From: JANMDR01 sp031376425
Lineage (GTDB): Bacteria > Pseudomonadota > Gammaproteobacteria > Burkholderiales > Usitatibacteraceae
NCBI GenBank assembly: GCA_031376425.1
Contig: JANMDR010000306.1
Coordinates: forward strand, 1 to 11,035
Direction of reading: 5' to 3'
DNA: 11,035 nt
Shown here: positions 1 to 4,874 of the stretch, piece by piece
How positions within the stretch are numbered: position 1 is the first letter of the stretch
Layout: every line of letters begins with the position of its first letter
Translations under genes and position numbers: made by a program
The notes under the pieces: generated by a model
What the model was told of the DNA's origin: nothing
Seen by the model: the letters and a program-made list of their open reading frames with translations, nothing else
The model's database searches: none

Positions 1-126
<126 letters not shown>

Positions 127-236
127 GGGGTCTCATTTAAAGACTAAAAACAGTAATAGGGTGAACAAATAATATTTAAATCTACTTGCATAAAAATGAC
201 TTAAAAAAAAACAACACACCTAAAGCATCGCACGTT
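127..236. other. AT-rich intergenic leader of the exported-protein gene
   Basis: This stretch separates the toxin remnant from the signal-peptide gene. It is AT-rich and includes a run of nine A at 203-211 (nine T on the minus strand). The T-run has no clear stem before it, so I do not call a terminator. The minus-strand promoter for the exported protein would be expected here, but I see no confident -35/-10 pair. Confidence 0.4.
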
Positions 237-244
237 TTAAAACG
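233..244. promoter_or_regulatory. 12-bp perfect palindrome, possible operator
   Basis: CGTTTTAAAACG is a perfect palindrome overlapping the stop codon of the toxin remnant. It lies about 107 bases upstream of the exported-protein start, a plausible place for a regulator site. Palindromes of this size in AT-rich DNA also arise by chance. No regulator is identified. Confidence 0.2.
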
Positions 245-392
245 CATTTTGCATTTTCCAGCAGGGTATTAAATTTATATTTAGAGGCTTTTGTTGGTTT
301 TGCTGGGTCATGTGCTGTGCGGTACGCACGAAATGTGTTTCAAGTAAAAACCCCAATGCTTTGGGCACAGATTCATCTAGCAGTACGCGCAT
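237..392 (-). pseudogene. Truncated DUF5615 (PIN-like) toxin remnant
   Basis: An ATG at 392-390 opens a 51-codon frame starting MRVLLDESVPKALGF and continuing through THFVRTAQHM. The first 28 residues match the N-terminal pattern of DUF5615/Mut7-C-like PIN toxins (LLDE near residue 6, then a V-R-T segment). After that, similarity stops: the frame reads TQQNQQKPLN and ends in TAA at 239-237. Family members are usually about 110 residues with further acidic residues and a T-x-D-x-N segment near the end; these are missing here. The cause may be an internal deletion or a frameshift. The start lies 7 bases after the DUF433 antitoxin stop, the standard antitoxin-toxin order. With only the first conserved acidic residue (D6) left, it should not be an active nuclease. 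The family call rests on recognised pattern, not a search. Confidence 0.65.
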
Positions 393-399
393 AAATTAA

Positions 400-606
400 C
401 TATGCCGCTAATAACGCCTGCTGCGATTCCTGCAGCACGCCAACCGCAAGTTGACGACTAACCGTGGGAAATTGCTCAAGAAAAACATCCAAACTATCGC
501 CCGCTTCCAAGTAATCAAAAAGCGATTTAACCGGAACACGTGTGCCTACAAAGCATGGTACGCCGCTCATGCGTAATGGGGTTTGGGAAACATAACGGCT
601 TTTCAT
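400..606 (-). CDS. DUF433 family antitoxin
   Basis: This 68-residue protein carries the DUF433 (PF04255) core: SGVPCFVGTRVPVKSLFDYL at residues 14-33, then a G-D-S-L-D-VFLEQFPTVS segment. DUF433 proteins are small helical DNA-binding-type antitoxins that usually precede a DUF5615 PIN-like toxin, and a broken DUF5615 frame begins 7 bases downstream. The start is supported by GAAAGGG at 615-621, 8 bases before the ATG. TAG at 402-400 ends it. The length is near the family norm and nothing in it appears damaged, so it may still be expressed. If the toxin is dead, the protein would be an orphan that may cross-neutralise related toxins or act only as a repressor; that is inference. Confidence 0.85.
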   Translation of the reverse strand: MKSRYVSQTPLRMSGVPCFVGTRVPVKSLFDYLEAGDSLDVFLEQFPTVSRQLAVGVLQESQQALLAA

Positions 607-841
607 ACTAGCTACCCTTTCAATTAGTCGAAAAACTCATTGCAACTCACAACATAATCTTAATTGTAAACCCTTACGCGTTACCCATCATCGTTGCACG
701 TTGAACAGTGACAAGGTATGAAATGCCACGCTATGATTATGGGCACCTTTAGCGTTGACGGCATTATCCTGATTAGCACCATAATATTAAACACCGCTCC
801 TAGCGAGATGAGGCTTGCAATCAACTACTCAAATAAAGTTT
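607..841. other. Gap between the two antitoxin genes, no gene seen
   Basis: These 235 bases hold the ribosome-binding site of the DUF433 gene next to 606 and no convincing coding sequence. The minus-strand frames are broken by stops; the longest readable pieces (about 30-50 codons) resemble nothing I recognise. A plus-strand frame from 718 runs through this gap but then continues antisense inside higA, so I treat it as accidental. There is no HigB-like frame. It may be a relic of lost sequence, but nothing demonstrates that. Confidence 0.5.
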
Positions 842-1120
842 CTACGCCGCCAAACGTTGCACGCGCAATGCTGGTTTGCGCGACACTAACCACAGCTCAT
901 ATTGCATTTGCAAACCTAGCCATAAGTCAGCAGTTGTACCGAGTGCTTTCGATAAACGCACTGCCATTTCGGCGCTAACTCCAGACCGCCCATTCAAGAT
1001 GGCGGACAAAGTATGCCGTGTTACGCCCAAACGCTTAGCAACTTCAATCAGCGTGAGGTGCTCTGGTAGATACTCTCGTAAGACTTCGCCGGGATGGGGT
1101 GGGTTGTGCATTTTGCTCAT
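842..1120 (-). CDS. higA: HigA family addiction-module antidote, XRE-type HTH
   Basis: This 92-residue protein starts with the HigA hallmark MHNPPHPGEVLREYL (from residue 4). A helix-turn-helix of the Cro/CI type follows at about residues 24-45 (LIEVAKRLGVTRHTLSAILN), then the conserved GVSAEMAVRLSKALGTT and a W-L-G-L-Q-x-Q-Y-E-L-W segment. HigA binds and neutralises the mRNA-cleaving toxin HigB and represses its own operon. GAAAGG at 1127-1132, 6 bases upstream, supports M1; M4 is a possible alternative. In classical loci higB lies directly upstream of higA, but the 186 bases upstream contain no HigB-like frame, so this copy appears to be solitary. The protein looks intact and a little shorter than usual. 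It could instead act as a free-standing XRE regulator. The symbol reflects family membership only. Confidence 0.88.
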   Translation of the reverse strand: MSKMHNPPHPGEVLREYLPEHLTLIEVAKRLGVTRHTLSAILNGRSGVSAEMAVRLSKALGTTADLWLGLQMQYELWLVSRKPALRVQRLAA

Positions 1121-1306
1121 AAAAAACCTTTCAAATTGCCCTTAAGTGCAAGCAAAGGCTATGCAAGCCTATATCAGTGACGACTAACGCTTGATTTAAC
1201 ACCGCTAGCCCAACCCAAGTAGGTCAATCGCGGCACCAAAGGCCGAGACCGCCGCACTTCCACCGTTCGGGCGCATGCAATGCACCCCTACAGATACAGC
1301 GACAGG
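1121..1306. other. Gap between antiporter and higA: higA leader, otherwise no gene
   Basis: The low end holds the higA ribosome-binding site (1127-1132) and the candidate operator. The high end (about 1205-1300) is GC-richer than the neighbouring gap and holds a 23-codon minus-strand frame (1276-1205, starting MRPNGG) with AGGGG nine bases upstream. It is too short and unlike anything known for me to call a gene. No obvious terminator follows the antiporter stop at 1307. Confidence 0.45.
1156..1170. promoter_or_regulatory. Inverted repeat upstream of higA, candidate operator
   Basis: AGGCTATGCAAGCCT has 5-bp arms AGGCT/AGCCT around a 5-base centre and lies 36-50 bases before the higA start, where HigA autoregulatory operators are expected. 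A TGCAAGC direct repeat (1147-1153 and 1162-1168) has a 15-base period. AGGCTTGCA also occurs downstream of higA at 811-819, in the opposite orientation to the copy here. Binding by HigA is inferred from position and symmetry only. Confidence 0.4.
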
Positions 1307-2563
1307 CTATACCACCTCACCCGACCGCGCTGCCGCCCTTCGCGTCCATTGAAAAATCGGGGTTGCCATCAGTGTCGTTACTATCGCCATTAGCACCATG
1401 ATGGTAAACAATGCGGGCTCAATAATGCCGCGCTGCAGGCCGATGTTTAGGATAATCAATTCCATCAAACCACGCGCATTCATTAACGTACCGATAGCTA
1501 CCGATTGATAGTGTGTTTCTCCATTTAGGCGGGCGGCACCGTAACAGGCCACGCCTTTACCCAACACCGCCGCCACTAAGATGATGCCTGCAACTGCCCA
1601 TAAATAGGGCGTATTCACTAATCCTAGCTTGGTGTTTAAGCCAGAATAGATAAAGAACATGGGCAGCAATAATGCCGTGGTGAGCGGCATAATCTGGCGG
1701 ATGAGTTCTGCGGCAAACTTACCGCGTGGCATGGCTAGACCCATCATGAAAGCGCCGAATACGGCGTATATCTGAATGATGTCGGTAAACCATGAGCCGA
1801 GCATGACCAGCATCAATACAAACACTAAAATACCCGGGCTCATTTCACCTGTTGCTTCCACTTGGCGACCTAAACGTAGCAATGCTGGGCGCACCACAAA
1901 CAAGCACAGCAGGCAAAAGCCAATGCCCCCGCCAATCGCATACGCGGCGATAGTAAAGTTGCTTTGAAAGCTTGCCAACACCACAGCCAGCACACACCAC
2001 GCGGCAGCATCGTCAATAGAGCCTGCTGCCAACACCAATGTACCTAATGAAGTTTTAGCTAGCCCGTTTTCTAAAATGATGCGTGCCAGCATTGGGAAGG
2101 CGGTGATCGACATTGCCGCACCCATGAATAACATGGCTTGCATAGTGGTCGTTTTAAGCGAAAACAGCGGATCAGTGCTACCGTTGCCTGAAATCCAATA
2201 GGCCAGCGCCGCGCCCAAGGCAAAGGGCACTGCAATGCCAGCAATAGATACCGATGCAGCGCTTCGCAGGCGTTTGCGAATTAAATCATGGTCAAACTCA
2301 ACCCCCACCAAAAACATATAGAGCGATAGACCAATTTGGCAAACTGCAAAAATAATCGGCTTCGATTCTGGCGGAAACAATGCGGCGCTAACCGACGGTG
2401 CTAACCAACCCAATAACGACGGCCCTAGTAATACGCCGGTAAGCATTTCGCTTACTACTTGCGGCTGGCCTAGGTGCTTAAATACGATACCAACCAACCG
2501 ACAAGCGCCAAGGATAACGGCTATTTGTAGGAAGAAAAGAACGGAGAGATCGAACGTGGACAT
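1307..2563 (-). CDS. CPA2-family cation:proton antiporter
   Basis: This 418-residue integral membrane protein belongs to the Na+/H+ exchanger (PF00999, CPA2) superfamily and is expected to exchange Na+ or K+ for H+ across the inner membrane. Hydrophobic segments fill nearly the whole chain, consistent with about 12-13 helices. Recognisable family segments are QPQVVSEMLTGVLLGPSLLG (34-53), LSLYMFLVGVEFD (79-91), the ion-site helix GSIDDAAAW (181-189, with D184-D185), and LMNARGLMELIILNIG (360-375, with the conserved basic residue R364). The chain ends soon after the last helix, so there is no TrkA_N/RCK or USP domain as in KefB/KefC (about 600 residues). The Asp-Asp pair resembles electrogenic antiporters rather than Kef, but ion specificity cannot be read from sequence. 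The ATG at 2563 is preceded by a triplicated AAAGG-bearing repeat. It is separated from ispH by 75 bases. Confidence 0.9.
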   Translation of the reverse strand: MSTFDLSVLFFLQIAVILGACRLVGIVFKHLGQPQVVSEMLTGVLLGPSLLGWLAPSVSAALFPPESKPIIFAVCQIGLSLYMFLVGVEFDHDLIRKRLRSAASVSIAGIAVPFALGAALAYWISGNGSTDPLFSLKTTTMQAMLFMGAAMSITAFPMLARIILENGLAKTSLGTLVLAAGSIDDAAAWCVLAVVLASFQSNFTIAAYAIGGGIGFCLLCLFVVRPALLRLGRQVEATGEMSPGILVFVLMLVMLGSWFTDIIQIYAVFGAFMMGLAMPRGKFAAELIRQIMPLTTALLLPMFFIYSGLNTKLGLVNTPYLWAVAGIILVAAVLGKGVACYGAARLNGETHYQSVAIGTLMNARGLMELIILNIGLQRGIIEPALFTIMVLMAIVTTLMATPIFQWTRRAAARSGEVV

Positions 2564-2566
2564 GAC

Positions 2567-2602
2567 AACCTTTAAAACAACCTTTAAAATAACCTTTAAA
2601 AT
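2567..2602 (-). repeat. 12-bp tandem repeat x3 carrying the antiporter ribosome-binding site
   Basis: Three adjacent 12-base units occupy 2567-2578, 2579-2590 and 2591-2602; on the plus strand they read AACCTTTAAAAC, AACCTTTAAAAT and AACCTTTAAAAT. Read on the minus strand, each unit contains AAAGG, and the unit nearest the gene places it about 8 bases before the antiporter ATG. The transcript therefore has three spaced Shine-Dalgarno copies, of which only the last is well placed. Copy-number change would add or remove 12 bases of leader without touching the coding frame. Confidence 0.9.
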
Positions 2603-2638
2603 TTAGCGGCGCAGCATCGACGAGCTAATTTATAAAGC

Positions 2639-3604
2639 TTATTCGTCCAACACTTGATCTTTCAACCCTTTGGGAATCGGGAAGGTAATGTTTTCAATAA
2701 TGCCGTCTAATTCACGCACGCTAGCTACTCCCAAAGTACGCAGGCGGGCAATTACATCTTTTACCAATACTTCGGGGGCTGACGCGCCAGAGGTAATACC
2801 GATGCGGCGCTTACCCACTACCCATTCGGGTTGCAGCTCATCAGCGGCATCAACTTGATAGGTTTCGCAGCCGAAAGTTTGCGCTAGCTCGCGCAGGCGG
2901 TTAGTGTTGGAGCTAGTGCGGGAACCAACAACAATAACTAAATCACATTGCGGTGCCATAAACTTTACGGCGTCTTGGCGGTTCTGGGTGGCGTAGCAGA
3001 TATCTGCCTGCTTCGGCCCTACGATGTGGGGAAACCGCGTCTTTAGGGCATCAATGACGGTTTTAGCATCGTCAACTGATAGCGTGGTTTGGGTTACATA
3101 GGTGAGCTTGGGCGCATCCACGAATAGCTTGGCGACGTCTTCAGCGGTTTCAACTAAATACATACCCGCGTCTGATTGCCCCATCGTACCTTCAACTTCT
3201 GGATGACCATCATGACCTACCATGATGACTTCAAAGCCTTCAGCACGGCGTTTTGAAACTTCAATATGGACTTTTTTAACTAAGGGGCAAGTCGCATCAA
3301 ATACTTCAAAACCACGGGCATCTGCTTCAGCACGAATAGCTTTGGAAACACCGTGGGCGCTAAAAATTAAGGTCGCGCCTTTTGGCACTTCGGCCAAATC
3401 TTCAATAAAAATGGCACCTTTGCTGCGTAGGTCTTCCACCACAAATTTATTATGCACAATTTCATGGCGCACATAGATTGGTGCGCCACGCTGATGGAGC
3501 GCACGTTCCACAATCTCAATAGCACGATCTACGCCAGCGCAGAATCCACGCGGGTTTGCGAGCATTAAATCGGGAAAATTATTGGTACTAGTTTGGGTTT
3601 GCAT
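2639..3604 (-). CDS. ispH: 4-hydroxy-3-methylbut-2-enyl diphosphate reductase
   Basis: IspH (LytB) reduces HMBPP to isopentenyl and dimethylallyl diphosphate, the last step of the MEP pathway, using an oxygen-sensitive [4Fe-4S] cluster in the cytoplasm. The three cluster cysteines are present: C22 in NPRGFCAGVDRAIE, C106 in FDATCPLV and C203 in ICYATQNRQ. Substrate-binding residues are also in place: H51 (EIVHNKF), H84 (FSAHGV), H134 and E136 (GHDGHPEVEG) and T171 (YVTQTTLS). At 321 residues the protein is full length. TAGGAA lies 5 bases before the ATG and supports this start, which gives a short 12-residue lead before the conserved region. It follows the molybdopterin gene by 47 bases and is probably read from the same transcript. 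Confidence 0.98.
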   Translation of the reverse strand: MQTQTSTNNFPDLMLANPRGFCAGVDRAIEIVERALHQRGAPIYVRHEIVHNKFVVEDLRSKGAIFIEDLAEVPKGATLIFSAHGVSKAIRAEADARGFEVFDATCPLVKKVHIEVSKRRAEGFEVIMVGHDGHPEVEGTMGQSDAGMYLVETAEDVAKLFVDAPKLTYVTQTTLSVDDAKTVIDALKTRFPHIVGPKQADICYATQNRQDAVKFMAPQCDLVIVVGSRTSSNTNRLRELAQTFGCETYQVDAADELQPEWVVGKRRIGITSGASAPEVLVKDVIARLRTLGVASVRELDGIIENITFPIPKGLKDQVLDE

Positions 3605-3651
3605 GGCGATTCCTACTAATAATAAATACTACAGCGAACTTAATTAAAACA

Positions 3652-4320
3652 CTATTCTTCAAAATACCCAAACCGCTCTTCGCGGAATGGATCAGCCACA
3701 TTATGGTAGCCGCGTTGTTCCCAAAAGCCGGGTTTGTCTTTAACGTGAAACTCCATCGCGCTTAACCACTTTGCCCCCTTCCACGCATAAAGCTTGGGCA
3801 CTATCATACGCGCAGGCCAGCCATGCTCCTCACTCAGCGGTGCGCCAAACACACTGTGTGCAATCAGCACATCATCATCGATCAATGTAGCCAGTGGCAC
3901 ATTGGTAGTATAGCCATCCACGCCATGCAGGGTTACAAATTGCGCAGCTTCATCAGGCTTAGCAAGCGCAATAATATCCCGCGCCAGCACACCTTGCCAC
4001 GTCATATCCAGCTGGCTCCAGCGGGTCACGCAATGCATATCCGCTTGCACATTTGCTTGCGGTAAGGCTAAAAACTGCTCCCAGTTAAACACTAGCTCTT
4101 CTGCCACAGCACCATAGAGTTTTAGCGACCACGTAGCGCGGCTCACCACTGGCCGCACCCCCATATCGAGTACCGGAAAATTGCTCACTTGCGATTGCCC
4201 AGGCGGTATACGTGCATTATCGCTGGCAACCGCACTAGCTTTGCCAGACTTCAATCCCTGCTCAATATTACGGCTTGCCAATGCGGTTTTGGCCGCAATT
4301 TGTTTGGCCCAATCGGTCAT
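3652..4320 (-). CDS. Sulfite oxidase-like molybdopterin-dependent oxidoreductase (YuiH-type)
   Basis: This 222-residue protein has the oxidoreductase molybdopterin-binding fold (PF00174) of the short, cytoplasmic sulfite-oxidase-like group (YuiH type). Seen in the sequence: IPPGQ (38-42) and FPVLDMG (48-54) typical of that group; WSLKLYGAV (64-72); the presumed Mo-ligand C97 in DMHCVTRWS; LHGVDGYTTNVPL (131-143); and EEHGWPARMIVPKLYAWKGAKW (164-185), rich in pterin-contacting positions. There is no signal peptide or twin-arginine motif, so it should act in the cytoplasm, unlike MsrP/YedY. The substrate is unknown; sulfite is only one possibility. No haem domain or membrane partner is adjacent. 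The ATG overlaps the lspA stop as ATGA, with GAGG 8 bases upstream inside the lspA tail repeat, so translation is probably coupled to lspA. In many proteobacteria fkpB occupies this place, making the gene an unusual insert. Confidence 0.9.
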   Translation of the reverse strand: MTDWAKQIAAKTALASRNIEQGLKSGKASAVASDNARIPPGQSQVSNFPVLDMGVRPVVSRATWSLKLYGAVAEELVFNWEQFLALPQANVQADMHCVTRWSQLDMTWQGVLARDIIALAKPDEAAQFVTLHGVDGYTTNVPLATLIDDDVLIAHSVFGAPLSEEHGWPARMIVPKLYAWKGAKWLSAMEFHVKDKPGFWEQRGYHNVADPFREERFGYFEE

Positions 4321-4874
4321 GTTTTAGCCTCAGTCGTATTGGCCTCAGTCGTTTTGGCCTCAGTCGTTTTGGCCTCGGTTAGCGGCTGCTTTCTAAAGCT
4401 ATCAATCACCATCATGACTGCACCTATACAAATGGCTGAATCGGCAATATTAAACGTGGGCCAAGGCGGCAAAGTGGAATTGGGGATGTACCACTGAATA
4501 AAATCAACCACATAGCCATAAGCTACGCGATCAATTAAATTACCAAACGCCCCCCCCAGCACCAGCGCCAGCGCCGTACACAGCCATTTATTGCCTTGGC
4601 TACCGCGTAATAGCCACAGCAAACCTGCCGAAATTACGGTTGTGAGCACGATAAAGAAATAACGCTGCCAACCACCTTGATCCGCCAAAAAACTAAAACC
4701 AGCCCCTTTATTGTGCGCCAGCAGTAAATTAAAGAAGGGGGTAATAGCCTTACCTTCGCCGAGTTGGAAATTGGCCGTCATGGCTAACTTGGTGGCTTGG
4801 TCAGCGAGCAATATCACGGCTGAAATGACCAGCCACTTCAACCACACCGTGGACGATTTAGGAGTATTAAGCAT
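4317..4874 (-). CDS. lspA: Lipoprotein signal peptidase (signal peptidase II)
   Basis: LspA cleaves the signal peptide from diacylglyceryl-modified prolipoproteins in the inner membrane. Family boxes are present in order, numbering from the ATG at 4874: LLADQATK (22-29), HNKGAGFSF (54-62), FGNLIDRVAYGYVVDFIQWY (110-129) with catalytic D124, and FNIADSAI (141-148) with catalytic D145. Four hydrophobic helices are visible. I chose the second ATG (4874) because MLNTPKSST followed by the first helix fits the family and makes an 8-nt overlap with the ileS stop. An upstream ATG at 4898 would add 8 residues; neither has an ideal Shine-Dalgarno, so the start is uncertain. The 185-residue chain is longer than the usual 160-170 because it ends with four pentapeptides, TEAKT/TEANT (166-185), after the last helix. 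That tail is probably cytoplasmic and not needed for catalysis. Confidence 0.95.
   Translation of the reverse strand: MLNTPKSSTVWLKWLVISAVILLADQATKLAMTANFQLGEGKAITPFFNLLLAHNKGAGFSFLADQGGWQRYFFIVLTTVISAGLLWLLRGSQGNKWLCTALALVLGGAFGNLIDRVAYGYVVDFIQWYIPNSTLPPWPTFNIADSAICIGAVMMVIDSFRKQPLTEAKTTEAKTTEANTTEAKT
4321..4380 (-). repeat. 15-bp tandem repeat x4 at the 3' end of lspA
   Basis: Four contiguous 15-base units lie at 4321-4335, 4336-4350, 4351-4365 and 4366-4380; a typical plus-strand unit is GTTTTGGCCTCAGTC. They differ at a few positions only. Because 15 is divisible by 3, each unit encodes one in-frame pentapeptide of LspA (TEAKT, with one TEANT). The unit nearest the lspA stop also supplies GAGG, placed 8 bases before the ATG of the next gene. 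Near-identity between units suggests recent slippage or unequal recombination. Confidence 0.95.

Noticed and set aside
203..211. A nine-T run on the minus strand after the toxin remnant, as a terminator.
   Set aside because: No stable stem lies immediately before the run.
718..978. An 86-codon plus-strand frame starting MKCHAMIMG.
   Set aside because: About half of it lies antisense inside higA, it has no ribosome-binding site, and its composition resembles no known protein.
842..1145. Plus-strand frame antisense to higA (from 876).
   Set aside because: It is a shadow of the higA coding sequence; higA has the HTH motif and Shine-Dalgarno.
811..1170. A 9-bp inverted repeat (AGGCTTGCA at 811-819, TGCAAGCCT at 1162-1170) flanking higA, which could suggest a mobile unit.
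   Set aside because: Nine-base inverted matches are expected by chance over this distance, there is no target duplication and no transposase. The upstream copy is better explained as part of the operator.
1208..1272. A possible integron attC-like element: GCCCAAC at 1208-1214 and GTTCGGGC at 1265-1272 about 65 bases apart, close to small antitoxin genes, as in cassette arrays.
   Set aside because: The right core has an extra base, the inner arms show poor complementarity, and no second copy of the element flanks the other genes. It is probably chance symmetry.
1205..1276. A 23-codon minus-strand ORF starting MRPNGG with AGGGG upstream.
   Set aside because: It is very short, has no recognised family, and sits in a GC-richer patch where open frames are common; there is no support beyond a possible ribosome-binding site.
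2603..2638. A terminator after ispH from the TTAGC/GCTAA inverted repeat.
   Set aside because: The arms are only 5 bp with a 16-base loop and there is no following T-run of use.
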